Shown in pieces: positions 6,873 to 14,463 of a stretch of 24,129 nt of DNA. Below the pieces are notes generated by a model. It searched no databases. It saw only the letters and a program-made list of their open reading frames with translations, and was not told where the DNA came from. Each line of letters opens with the position of its first letter. The first letter of the stretch is position 1. Source of the DNA: JAVZOV01 sp049976445 (GTDB lineage Archaea > Thermoproteota > Thermoprotei > Gearchaeales > WAQG01); the NCBI GenBank assembly GCA_049976445.1, contig JBMFIF010000023.1:1-24129 (forward strand). The letters are read 5' to 3'. The position numbers and the translations under genes were made by a program.

Positions 6873-8569
6873 TATTTTCCACCCCACATGGTTTCAAGAT
6901 TCTTTCTAGCTAGGATTAAAAGTATTAAAGGAGGAACTATGCTTATTAAACCAGCAGCAGCAACGTTAACATAATTACTAGCCACTGGACTCATCAACAT
7001 TCCTATGTATATTGAAAAAGTTTGAGCACCGCTAAAACTGAACGGATTAGAGAGATCATACGGAGTATAAGTAAAAGCTAAAGGAAAGATTAGAGCGCTC
7101 CAACTGTAAGTAAACGTATAAACTGCAGCAACGCTTAATCCACTTTTACTGAGTGGTAATGCCATTTTAACAAACGCTTTAAATTTATTCATGCCATCCA
7201 TTTGGGCCGATTCATCAACATGTTTTGGAAACCTTGAATAATAATTGTACATTATCCATGTACTTATTGGGAGTGTCATAATTGGATACGTTAATATCAA
7301 ACCCCACCATGTATTAATTAAATTTAATATTCTAAGCACACTAAAGAGAGGAACAATATAAATCAACGTAGGAGTAGCAAGAAGATAAAAAATATACATA
7401 AGTAACTTTTCACCACTAAACTTATGAACTGCTATCGCATAAGCCAGCATAGAAGATAGTAATAAAGTTATCATAGTATTAATCAAAGTAATTCCAAGAG
7501 AAGTAATCAGGTAAGGTGATCCGTCTTTAAAAACGGATAAATAACTATTCATGACAGGCTTCTCAGGAATAATAGAAGGCGGAATGGATAATAATTCAAG
7601 AGGCGTTTTTAACGAAACAAAAATCATCCATAACATAGGAAATAAAACAAAACTCAGAGCAGCAAATATCACAAATGCATGAATAACTTTCGGCAACTCT
7701 CTAGAAGGTATAAACGATGGCGTAGGTAATTTAACAAATATTTTAGTATTCATAACTCTAACATAAACCAATGAAAGAAAAGTAGCTAAAATTGTCATAA
7801 GAAATATTAATGCAGCTGCATATCCCCTCATTCTTATATCAGAATAAAAAACATCAAAAGCATAATATGCCAAGTTATCCAATACTCGTGGACCAGCTTG
7901 AGAAGTTCCAATGTATATAGGATCAAATATGAAGAAACCAGATATCATCGTTAAAACATAAGCAATGAGAACTTGCGGAATAATTAGAGGAAAATCAACC
8001 ATTAAAAACTTCCTAGGGCCAGTTAAACCATCTGAAGACGCAGCCTCTTCAATTTCTTTAGGAATAGCCCTCAACCCTGAATACAATACAAGGATTGACA
8101 TAGGTAATGTCCTCCAAATCTCCACAATTACAACTGTCCAAATTGACGCAGCCCAGTTATAATTAGGAGTTAAATAATAGCTTAAACCAAAAAAGGGATT
8201 TAACATAAGATACCACATAACCGCAGCAGTAACAGCAGGAATAAACGCGGGCATAACTAAAATAGGTAATAAAACACTACCAAGCTTCTTCAAAGAAACA
8301 GCAATAGGTAAAGCTAAAATAACAGTCACGGCAGGAACAACAACGGTATAAATTAGAGTATTCTTAAGAATCATACCAATATAGGGATCGATCATCAATC
8401 TTTGATAGTTATCTAAACCAACCCACATTAAATTTCCAAGAAAATCAAAAGTATAGAAACTAAAAACAAAATTACTAACTATAGGATATATAGTAAAAAT
8501 AAAAAGATAAAAAACGCCAGGAAGAACCAACAAAAAAATTGATTTATCAATTAAACCAACCCTAGCCAT
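6872..8569 (-). CDS. Fused ABC sugar-type permease (MalF-like and MalG-like halves in one chain)
   Basis: A 565-aa membrane protein carrying two complete binding-protein-dependent permease domains. The N-terminal half (about residues 1-290) begins with the typical MalF-type SIFLLVLPGVFYLFIFTIYP, contains WVGLDNYQRL and has the EAA loop EEAASSDGLTGPRKF. The C-terminal half (about 300-565) has VLFPMLWMIFVSLKTP, NSYLSVF, the second EAA loop DESAQMDGMNKFKAF, and ends with a MalG-like tail. These are normally two separate genes. Here there is a single open frame without a stop, and both EAA loops, which contact the ATPase, are present, so the fusion looks functional. It lies between the binding protein (26 nt upstream) and the ATPase (1-nt overlap). 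Confidence 0.93.
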   Translation of the reverse strand: MARVGLIDKSIFLLVLPGVFYLFIFTIYPIVSNFVFSFYTFDFLGNLMWVGLDNYQRLMIDPYIGMILKNTLIYTVVVPAVTVILALPIAVSLKKLGSVLLPILVMPAFIPAVTAAVMWYLMLNPFFGLSYYLTPNYNWAASIWTVVIVEIWRTLPMSILVLYSGLRAIPKEIEEAASSDGLTGPRKFLMVDFPLIIPQVLIAYVLTMISGFFIFDPIYIGTSQAGPRVLDNLAYYAFDVFYSDIRMRGYAAALIFLMTILATFLSLVYVRVMNTKIFVKLPTPSFIPSRELPKVIHAFVIFAALSFVLFPMLWMIFVSLKTPLELLSIPPSIIPEKPVMNSYLSVFKDGSPYLITSLGITLINTMITLLLSSMLAYAIAVHKFSGEKLLMYIFYLLATPTLIYIVPLFSVLRILNLINTWWGLILTYPIMTLPISTWIMYNYYSRFPKHVDESAQMDGMNKFKAFVKMALPLSKSGLSVAAVYTFTYSWSALIFPLAFTYTPYDLSNPFSFSGAQTFSIYIGMLMSPVASNYVNVAAAGLISIVPPLILLILARKNLETMWGGK

Positions 8570-8578
8570 ACTGACCAG

Positions 8579-8593
8579 TTCCTTTTAAAGGAA
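8579..8593 (-). terminator. Palindrome just after the binding-protein gene (possible mRNA hairpin)
   Basis: TTCCTTT (8579-8585) and AAAGGAA (8587-8593) form a perfect 15-nt palindrome that begins 2 nt beyond the binding-protein stop codon and ends 9 nt before the permease start. As RNA it could form a short stem that partly blocks transcription or protects the upstream mRNA end, raising the ratio of binding protein to permease. The stem is short and the role is inferred. Confidence 0.3.
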
Positions 8594-8595
8594 TA

Positions 8596-10086
8596 CTATG
8601 AGTATTTCATTATCTTAAGCCATTGAGAAACAATATTATTCATCGTATCCTGAGCAGATTGCTCACCTCTAAAATATTTTGCAACCTCATTTATGAAAAT
8701 TGGTCTCAAATCAGTAAAGAAGTTCTGAATACTATTGTATATAGCTAATCTTTGCAAATCAACATTAACAGGTTTTTTAAGCGATTCATAAAACGGTTTT
8801 ACCCAAGAAGTTTGAGGCATGCTAGAAGCAATCTCAAGCCCAGAATAAGTAGCAGGAAGGAAGCCTATTCTTTCTATACCCTTCTTATACTCTTCAGGCG
8901 ACATAAAGAACGCTATGAACTTAGCAGCAAGATCAGGATTGTTGCTAAATGGATTTATACCGGCATATGTAGGAGCCTGACCAGTTGCACCACCAGGCAA
9001 AGGAACAATATCTATATTACCAGCAACCTTTGAAATATTTGCATTATTATAAATCGGTATAAAACTGGTCCATGCAGCAACCATCGCATAATCACCAGTC
9101 AAGAATAAATCTCTCAATTGATCATATTCCATCGCCTGAACAGTAATGGGAGGTTGGAATTGGATTAAAGCCTTATGCGTTTCTAAAGCTTTAATACCAG
9201 CAGTACAATTCAAAGTTGGAACAACCTTACCGTTAACCATCTTAAAATAAGTCCAATAACCCTGAACACCAATTGCAGCATTTGAAGGAACACCAGTACA
9301 AGCTGTATCATTAACAGCATAAGAATAAAAAATACCAACATAACCGTTAAGGATTGATTGAGTTAAACCATCAGGGAACAAAAGCGCATACTTTTTAAGC
9401 CCTTTAGACTGAATAAACTGAGCACCAGTAATCAACTTATCCCAGGTATTCCAGACATGAGGATCAAAATCAAAACCATACTTATTCTTAAACTCATCCT
9501 TTAATGCTTGATCCTGAAAGATGCTTTTCTGGTACACTAAAACATAACCAAATACTTGCTGGAAAGGTACACCAGAGACCTTCATAATTTGTCCTACTTT
9601 ATCCAATAAATATACGGCATTCATCGAACTAGCTGGAATATCAGTCTTATTAATGACACCATTATCTAAATACTTCCTTATGTCAAGCAAATAAGGACCT
9701 AAAGTAGGAGCCTGAGAAGGATAGAATATTATAATATCAGGAGATGGGTTATGACTCTGAAGCGAAGTCATAGCAGTAGTCACAAGCTGTGCAAATGGAA
9801 CAATTTGGAGCTGAACTTTAACATTCGGATACTTGGCCATGAAATCACTAGCAACCAACTGAAAATACGGAGCTAAAGTAGGATCCCCAGAAGATAATAA
9901 AACAGTTATACTACCAGATAAAGAAACACCACTAGTTACAACAGATGTACTAGCAGATGTAGGAGTGAAAGAGGTTGTTGTATTGACCGGACGGCTACCC
10001 ATAAAAATGTAATATAATCCTCCGCCAACAATTATTATCACAATTATGATTGCGATGATCCATGTCAAATTGCTTCTCACACTCAC
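8596..10086 (-). CDS. Membrane-anchored ABC substrate-binding protein (carbohydrate type)
   Basis: The extracytoplasmic receptor of the importer. An N-terminal membrane segment (WIIAIIIVIIIVGGGLYYIF) is followed by an S/T-rich linker (TTTSFTPTSASTSVVTSGVS) and a family-1 solute-binding fold. The fold shows GSITVLLSSGDP, FMAKYPNVKVQLQIVPF, DIIIFYPSQAP, YDQLRDLFLTGDYAMVAAWTS, PLPGGATGQAPTYAGINPFS and AAKFIAFFMSPEEYKKG. This anchor-linker plan is common in archaea. The linker and N-x-S/T sites suggest glycosylation. The start is set at the GTG 10084-10086 because GGAGG (10093-10097) is 6 nt upstream; the in-frame ATG at 10092 abuts the ribosome binding site and is unlikely. The sugar cannot be told from sequence. 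It is the first gene of a four-gene operon. Confidence 0.9.
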   Translation of the reverse strand: MSVRSNLTWIIAIIIVIIIVGGGLYYIFMGSRPVNTTTSFTPTSASTSVVTSGVSLSGSITVLLSSGDPTLAPYFQLVASDFMAKYPNVKVQLQIVPFAQLVTTAMTSLQSHNPSPDIIIFYPSQAPTLGPYLLDIRKYLDNGVINKTDIPASSMNAVYLLDKVGQIMKVSGVPFQQVFGYVLVYQKSIFQDQALKDEFKNKYGFDFDPHVWNTWDKLITGAQFIQSKGLKKYALLFPDGLTQSILNGYVGIFYSYAVNDTACTGVPSNAAIGVQGYWTYFKMVNGKVVPTLNCTAGIKALETHKALIQFQPPITVQAMEYDQLRDLFLTGDYAMVAAWTSFIPIYNNANISKVAGNIDIVPLPGGATGQAPTYAGINPFSNNPDLAAKFIAFFMSPEEYKKGIERIGFLPATYSGLEIASSMPQTSWVKPFYESLKKPVNVDLQRLAIYNSIQNFFTDLRPIFINEVAKYFRGEQSAQDTMNNIVSQWLKIMKYS

Positions 10087-10092
10087 GATCAT

Positions 10093-10100
10093 CCTCCCCC
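10093..10100 (-). promoter_or_regulatory. Strong ribosome binding site that decides the binding-protein start
   Basis: GGGGGAGG on the minus strand, continuing as ATGATC, so the whole run resembles the complement of the 16S 3' end. Its spacing fits the GTG at 10086 and not the ATG at 10092. Confidence 0.7.
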
Positions 10101-10103
10101 ATT

Positions 10104-10144
10104 AGTTTATGACATAAACTTATCCAAAACCAATACATATAAAG
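10104..10144 (-). promoter_or_regulatory. Promoter and palindromic operator of the ABC uptake operon
   Basis: A TATA-like box CTTTATATG (10136-10144, minus strand) predicts transcription start near 10114. A perfect palindrome lies exactly there: AGTTTATG (10104-10111), centre A, CATAAACT (10113-10120). A palindrome over the start point is the usual position for a repressor that blocks initiation. No regulator gene is next to the operon, so the protein is unknown. Confidence 0.6.
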
Positions 10145-10418
10145 CTATCGTAAATAAATTTATAGATCTATGTAAAAACTGGAACATACAAAATCATCTC
10201 GCTTGAATAAGTATGAAGCTTTAAGAATATTCATCTCAATATGAAACATTGAATAATAACCTAATAAACTCGTGCTTCAATAATCTAACAAAATCATTCT
10301 AATAATCTTCTAAAGTAATAAAAGCCCTTATTTATTCTTTAACTATTATGATTGCTAAAAGAAATTCAATGAATATAAAGGTAAAGTTTTTATTATTAAA
10401 TTGCTTTTAGAACTAGGA
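10145..10418. other. AT-rich gene-free spacer between divergent transcription units
   Basis: Apart from the palindromic ATAGATCTAT near 10162-10171 and the TATA-like AGTTTTTATTATTAAA (about 10385-10400) that could serve the small plus-strand gene, I see no gene, RNA or strong repeat here. Confidence 0.5.
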
Positions 10419-10655
10419 ATGAGTTTTAAAGTTTATAAATTAATTTTCATAATAGCAGTTTTTACTCTAATTGTAGATGCAGGCATTATTATGATTGGTA
10501 ATGTATCAAGTAATTACGAGTGGTTTAATCCTGAGACGTATAATTATAATTACCAATATCTTATCGCAATAATAATACTAATAGCTATAATTTTCATGAT
10601 CATAGCGGCTTTAGTATATTATGCTTTCATTTTCCCCAGAATATTTTATAAATAA
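10419..10655 (+). CDS. Small hypothetical membrane protein (two predicted membrane segments)
   Basis: About 78 aa: a hydrophobic helix (LIFIIAVFTLIVDAGIIMIG), a short polar loop rich in Asn/Tyr (NVSSNYEWFNPETYNYNY), a second helix (LIAIIILIAIIFMIIAALVYY) and a short basic tail. I do not recognise a family. The start ATG at 10419 lies about 25 nt after the TATA-like box AGTTTTTATTATTAAA, which fits leaderless expression; a TTG at 10401 is in frame but less convincing. The gene stands alone and is convergent with the peroxiredoxin gene. It could be a small respiratory-chain or transporter accessory subunit, but nothing in the sequence proves this. Confidence 0.55.
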   Translation: MSFKVYKLIFIIAVFTLIVDAGIIMIGNVSSNYEWFNPETYNYNYQYLIAIIILIAIIFMIIAALVYYAFIFPRIFYK

Positions 10656-10683
10656 TTTTATACGGACATGATTTCATCTCTAT

Positions 10684-10704
10684 TCTCCAAGACGAGACTT
10701 TCAT
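10684..10704 (+). repeat. Dispersed intergenic element, copy 1
   Basis: TCTCCAAGACGAGACTTTCAT (21 nt, with a pyrimidine-rich stretch upstream) closely resembles copy 3 (18 of 21 positions) and shares AAG, GACTTTCAT and the trailing TTATTTG-like end with the other copies. It lies between two convergent gene ends. Confidence 0.5.
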
Positions 10705-10770
10705 TTATTTGTAAATGTTCTCTAATTAAAAAAGAATAATGATTTTTAAAGTAGCAAGATGTTCTATTTT

Positions 10771-11358
10771 TTATAGTTTACCTATGCTGTCGGGTATTTT
10801 TATTGTTATTGTCTGGAAACCTTCTCCTTTGTTTGCGCCTATTATATCAAATTCTTCTGGTTTTGCTGGATGGTCGTAGAGGTATTTTAGATGTATGAAA
10901 GCATTATATATGTGAGGAACATCTTTTCCTAATCTATCGTTAAACGCTGATACGTACTCTATGATTCCTTCTGGATTTATTATAACTGTACCTCTTCTCG
11001 TCATTCCTGTGTTTGTGTTTAGGAATCCGTAAGCAAGTGAGATTTCTTTCTTTATATCTTCAATTAATGGAAATTTTACTTTACTGACTCTTGGGCTTGT
11101 GTCTACCCATACTTTATGTGAAAATACTGAATCAGTACTTATTGCTAAAATCTCTGCATTGTTCTCTTTAAACTTATTATAATATACTTGGAAAGCTTCC
11201 AAATCAGTAGCACACACAAATGTGAAATCTCCAGGATGAAATGTTAATATTACCCATTTTCCTCGGTAATCGCTTAATTTTATTTCTTTAACCTTATTTT
11301 CATCTGGAAAGTAAGCTCTGCTCTTAAAATCAGGTGCTATAATTCCTACATCTATCAT
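10771..11358 (-). CDS. Peroxiredoxin, AhpC/Prx1-like but with a single cysteine
   Basis: A thiol peroxidase that reduces hydrogen peroxide and organic peroxides. The active-site stretch HPGDFTFVCATDLEAF gives P42, T46 and the peroxidatic Cys49; the conserved STDSVFSHKVWV, KKEISLAYGFLN and GMTRRGTVIINPEG follow. The chain (195 aa) aligns over the full AhpC/TSA fold, but the C-terminal region that normally carries the resolving Cys (VCPANW) reads PAKPEEFDIIGANKGEGF. There is no second Cys anywhere, so this is a functional 1-Cys form needing an external thiol. The ATG at 11358 follows a TATA-like TTTTTTAT (minus, within 11391-11400). A palindrome lies just upstream of that box. The gene is downstream of nucS but separated by about 320 nt, so it is probably transcribed on its own. 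Confidence 0.92.
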   Translation of the reverse strand: MIDVGIIAPDFKSRAYFPDENKVKEIKLSDYRGKWVILTFHPGDFTFVCATDLEAFQVYYNKFKENNAEILAISTDSVFSHKVWVDTSPRVSKVKFPLIEDIKKEISLAYGFLNTNTGMTRRGTVIINPEGIIEYVSAFNDRLGKDVPHIYNAFIHLKYLYDHPAKPEEFDIIGANKGEGFQTITIKIPDSIGKL

Positions 11359-11390
11359 TTTACTTCATTAAGAATATGCTGAAAAGCAAA

Positions 11391-11422
11391 ATAAAAAATT
11401 AATCCCGTATAAATTCGGGATT
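11391..11422 (-). promoter_or_regulatory. Peroxiredoxin promoter with upstream palindrome
   Basis: The TATA-like box AATTTTTTAT (11391-11400, minus strand) lies about 35 nt from the ATG. Directly upstream of it, AATCCCG (11401-11407) and CGGGATT (11416-11422) form a perfect 7-bp inverted repeat around 8 nt. GC-containing symmetry in AT-rich surroundings, next to the box, suggests an operator for a regulator, possibly redox-responsive given the gene. Confidence 0.5.
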
Positions 11423-11497
11423 CTGTTCAAAAAAGATGAATTTAATTTAAAACTTTAACATGAATATTTAGCAAAAACTGTGATGACTTCTTCTCTG

Positions 11498-11524
11498 TCC
11501 TGAAGAACGAAGCTTTTGTCTCAT
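11498..11524 (+). repeat. Dispersed intergenic element, copy 2 (variant with insertion)
   Basis: It begins TCCTGAAGAACGAAGCTTTT like copy 4, then has a small insertion (GTC) before TCAT. It is preceded by the pyrimidine run CTTCTTCTCTG seen before other copies. Confidence 0.45.
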
Positions 11525-11573
11525 TATGCATCTTTTGTAAAGGATAAATGAGAAAATATGGCTTCTCTTCTGC

Positions 11574-11594
11574 TCTGAAAGATGAGACTCTCAT
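11574..11594 (+). repeat. Dispersed intergenic element, copy 3
   Basis: TCTGAAAGATGAGACTCTCAT (21 nt), preceded by GCTTCTCTTCTGC. Its second half, ATGAGA-C-TCTCAT (11582-11594), is a perfect palindrome. It is nearest to copy 1 and lies 50 nt downstream of copy 2 in the same spacer. Confidence 0.5.
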
Positions 11595-11677
11595 TATTGA
11601 TGTGATTGAAAGTTTAAATTTTAAGAAACTTTTATGATCAAAAACCTTAATCTTTAGCGTAAAGAGGAGGTTAGTAA

Positions 11678-12388
11678 TTAAATTTTAACATAAAAGAATC
11701 CCTGTTTTTTTAATAATTTGTATGCGTTGCTAGTAATGCCAGGTGCTACAATACCACCTCTGATGTTTGGACCGAATTTTTCATGCATATAATCTACATA
11801 GCGTTTAAGTTGGGAAACAGCTTGGAGTTGGGCTTGGCCTCTCTTGAATTCTAAGACAACATAATTTCCATTGGAATCTTTACCTAGTAGGTCAATTTTT
11901 CCATATGGAGTTTCATATTCACGTTCTAATGGTGTGAAGTCATCTTCAATAAGACTAGGATTTTGTATTACGCGATTGACGAGCTCTGCTTCACTACCCC
12001 ATAGTCGAAAATCACCTGTGCCAACTTTCATAACTGTTATAGTGTAAACTAATGGGATTTTTATTTTGAGAATTTCGTATGGAGTTTTGCGTATGCCTTT
12101 AATTATAAGCTCATCTTCATCAACTGTAGCAGTGATGATAGTTCCTGGGGGTTGCCAGTTTATGGGTTCACGTTTTTCACGTTCATGAACAATTAGAGTA
12201 CCATCAGGTTTAATTATAATTAAGCGATCGGCGTAAGTGGCCGATGATGCGGCCCGTCCTTCATAATCTATGCTGCAATATGCAAACATTGTGATAACAT
12301 GGGTTCTATAGTATTGGTTCACTATTTCGCTAACTTCATTAAGCTCAGGCTGGTTTACAGTCAGATAGAAGTTCCTTGAACTGTTCAT
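11678..12388 (-). CDS. nucS: Mismatch-specific endonuclease NucS/EndoMS
   Basis: A DNA repair nuclease that cuts mismatched or branched DNA and replaces MutS/MutL in many archaea and actinobacteria. The N-terminal DNA-binding domain includes GRAASSATYADRLIIIKPDG and REPINWQPPGT. The C-terminal RecB-like nuclease domain has the catalytic residues D166 (YGKIDLLGKD), E180 and K182 (VVLEFKRGQA) and Q193 in SQLKRYVDY. At 236 aa it ends right after GFFYVKI, so the C-terminal tail that in Pyrococcus NucS carries a PCNA-binding (PIP) motif seems absent. The ATG at 12388 is 26 nt from the start-side neighbour aor end, and TTTAAGTAAGCTTTT upstream could act as TATA box, so it may be transcribed separately from aor. 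Confidence 0.92.
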   Translation of the reverse strand: MNSSRNFYLTVNQPELNEVSEIVNQYYRTHVITMFAYCSIDYEGRAASSATYADRLIIIKPDGTLIVHEREKREPINWQPPGTIITATVDEDELIIKGIRKTPYEILKIKIPLVYTITVMKVGTGDFRLWGSEAELVNRVIQNPSLIEDDFTPLEREYETPYGKIDLLGKDSNGNYVVLEFKRGQAQLQAVSQLKRYVDYMHEKFGPNIRGGIVAPGITSNAYKLLKKQGFFYVKI

Positions 12389-12414
12389 CTCTAATTAATA
12401 TTGCAAAAGCTTAC

Positions 12415-14262
12415 TTAAATTTCTATTTCTAATTCCTTTAGTTTCTCTGCTGTAGGAACACCATTCACCCATCCCCTTAACCTATAATATTCTTTTTTCA
12501 TTGGCTCTAGTTCTACTATATGACCCTTTGAAGGACCATCAGGCATAGGTTCTTTTAAAAATCTATTTGGTAAAGTGTCATCTTTATCAGTAAAACCGTA
12601 TTTTGACATAATAAAACGTTCAAGATTATATATCCTCTCACCTATTTTCATTAGTTCTTCTCCCGTAAAATCTAATCCAGTAACTGCAGATAACAGTTCA
12701 GCATAATCAGCTGGACTTAGTGCATATGTTGAGAATAAGCAATTTGATGTGGAATTAACAACACTAGCAAAATCTTGAAACCATTTAACCCAAAAAGCTT
12801 TGCCCTCGATACTTAATGGATCTAATTTTTCAGGTATGCCTAAAGCTTCTGCATTAAAAACGTACCCAGTTACATGACATCCTCCTCGGTTTGAAGTAGC
12901 ATATCCAAGTCCCATACCCTTTGAACCACGAGGATCATAAGCCGCGATCTCTAAACCTTTTACACTCATGGATAGCTCAGGCGCATTGAAAAGTTCTGCA
13001 AGTCTTTTAGAACCTAGTGCTAAATATTTACCAAATCCTGCTTTATAAGCTGTTCTCCATACAGCCTCAACGATAGCACTTGCATTACCAAATTTAAACT
13101 CAATATTATCAGTAATTTCATTATTAATATAGCCTTTTTCATACAACTCCATAGCAGTAGCAATAGTAGAACCCATAGAAATGGTATCTAATCCTAGATC
13201 GTTACATAAATGATTCGCTTTAATAATAGCTTCTAAATCATCAACTCCAGTAGCACTTCCTAAAAGCGCAATAGTTTCAAACTCAGGTCCTTCAGTTTTA
13301 AGAATCTGATATGGTCCTGCTTTCACTTGTGTAATACGACCGCACGCTATCATACATCCCCAGCATGCCGATCTTCTCAATAAATATTTTTCGCTTACAG
13401 TCTCTCCACTAATTTTTTCAGCACCATCATGATAACCATACTGAAAGTTTTTATAAACGAGTATGCCCATTTGATTAACTAAATTTACAGCAGAGGCAGT
13501 GCCATACATGCCTAATATAGTACTGGTAACTAAATTCTCTTTATGTTTGTCATAAGATTTTCTAGAGAATTCTTTAAACCTTTTAGAATCATATACTTTT
13601 ATGCGTTCAGAAGAGGATGATGACACTATGATTGCTTTAAGTTTCTTAGAACCCATAACTGCACCAATACCAGTACGCGCTGCAGACCTATAACCATTCA
13701 TCAATCCTGCAAACAGAACTAGGTTCTCTCCAGCAGGACCTATACTAAGAACACTTATAAATCTTCCATTAACACTTCTTTTTAATGTACTATCCACATC
13801 TGACACAGTCTTACCCCATAAGTTTGGCGCATCATGAATATTAATTTCCCCATCGATAATTGAAATATAAACTGGTTTGTCAGAGGAACCCTTTATGATA
13901 AGGGCATCATAACCTGCAAATTTAAGATAAGGACCAAAATCTCCACCAGAATTAGCACTAGCAATAGAACTTGTAAGAGGTGATTTAAGCGCCATTACAT
14001 GAAATCTGCCAGGTGTCGGAAAACCTGCAATACCGGTAGCAGGCCCAGTAGCAATCACTACAACATTTTCAGGACCAAAAGGATCAACAGATTTAACACC
14101 TTTTTTCTCTAATCTTTTTAATTCGTCATAAAGTATTGCTAAACAAAAACCCTTACCACCAAGATATTTGCGAACAATGTCTTCGGGTGTTGAAAATATT
14201 CTAATTTTATTTACAGAAAGATCAATCTCAGCAACTTTACCAGCAAGGCCACCGATCATCAT
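12415..14262 (-). CDS. Aldehyde:ferredoxin oxidoreductase family protein (tungsten/molybdopterin)
   Basis: Oxidises aldehydes to carboxylic acids with ferredoxin as electron acceptor, or a related substrate. The N-terminal domain begins GGLAGKVAEIDLS and contains YLGGKGFCLAILYDEL, ATGPATGIAGFPTPGRF and SANSGGDFGPYLKFAGYDALIIKG, all typical. The [4Fe-4S] cluster ligands are CWGCMIACGR near residues 296-304 plus a Cys in STSNCLF near 505. GPEFETIALLGS, DTISMG and YDPRGSKGMGLGYATSNRGGCH are the pterin-binding stretches. Its 615 aa is full length. It starts with ATG-ATG at 14262. A TATA-like TTTTTATAAT (14280-14289) 20-25 nt upstream implies a leaderless transcript of its own. Upstream on the same strand lies the radical-SAM operon, 201 nt away. 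The exact substrate (formaldehyde, glyceraldehyde-3-phosphate, acyl aldehydes) cannot be told. Confidence 0.93.
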   Translation of the reverse strand: MMIGGLAGKVAEIDLSVNKIRIFSTPEDIVRKYLGGKGFCLAILYDELKRLEKKGVKSVDPFGPENVVVIATGPATGIAGFPTPGRFHVMALKSPLTSSIASANSGGDFGPYLKFAGYDALIIKGSSDKPVYISIIDGEINIHDAPNLWGKTVSDVDSTLKRSVNGRFISVLSIGPAGENLVLFAGLMNGYRSAARTGIGAVMGSKKLKAIIVSSSSSERIKVYDSKRFKEFSRKSYDKHKENLVTSTILGMYGTASAVNLVNQMGILVYKNFQYGYHDGAEKISGETVSEKYLLRRSACWGCMIACGRITQVKAGPYQILKTEGPEFETIALLGSATGVDDLEAIIKANHLCNDLGLDTISMGSTIATAMELYEKGYINNEITDNIEFKFGNASAIVEAVWRTAYKAGFGKYLALGSKRLAELFNAPELSMSVKGLEIAAYDPRGSKGMGLGYATSNRGGCHVTGYVFNAEALGIPEKLDPLSIEGKAFWVKWFQDFASVVNSTSNCLFSTYALSPADYAELLSAVTGLDFTGEELMKIGERIYNLERFIMSKYGFTDKDDTLPNRFLKEPMPDGPSKGHIVELEPMKKEYYRLRGWVNGVPTAEKLKELEIEI

Positions 14263-14275
14263 GCATCATTATATA

Positions 14276-14289
14276 ATATTATAAAAACA
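14276..14289 (-). promoter_or_regulatory. TATA-like promoter of the aldehyde oxidoreductase gene
   Basis: GTTTTTATAATATT on the minus strand, centred about 22 nt before the first ATG, the spacing expected for an archaeal leaderless gene. The neighbouring sequence up to the ATG is only A/T plus the start region. Confidence 0.45.
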
Positions 14290-14372
14290 AAATAAAGTTA
14301 TTGTACATATTTAAAAGACTCATTAGAGCTCACATTAGCTTATCATAACTTTAAAAACAAATTATTACAAAA

Positions 14373-14394
14373 ATGAAAGCCTTGTTCTTCAGGA
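14373..14394 (-). repeat. Dispersed intergenic element, copy 4
   Basis: On the minus strand it reads TCCTGAAGAACAAGGC followed by TTTCATTTTTG. It differs from copy 5 at only three positions of the 22-nt core. A pyrimidine-rich ACTCTCCTG precedes it. It lies between the radical-SAM gene end and the aldehyde oxidoreductase promoter. Confidence 0.6.
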
Positions 14395-14463
14395 CAGGAG
14401 AGTGTCATATATTTTGAGTAAGGTTTTCAGTTATAATGATTTAAAATTTAAAAGTGTTGAAAA

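Larger units (their letters stand above)
11423..11677. other. Gene-free spacer between nucS and the peroxiredoxin promoter
   Basis: It holds two copies of the dispersed element (listed separately). A TGATGA…CTGA pair at 11481-11503 recalls a C/D box but lacks the second half. Nothing else was seen. Confidence 0.5.

Noticed and set aside
11481..11524. A C/D-box sRNA (TGATGA followed by CTGA)
   Set aside because: No second C'/D pair follows, and the C-like box is not kept in the other copies of the surrounding repeat.
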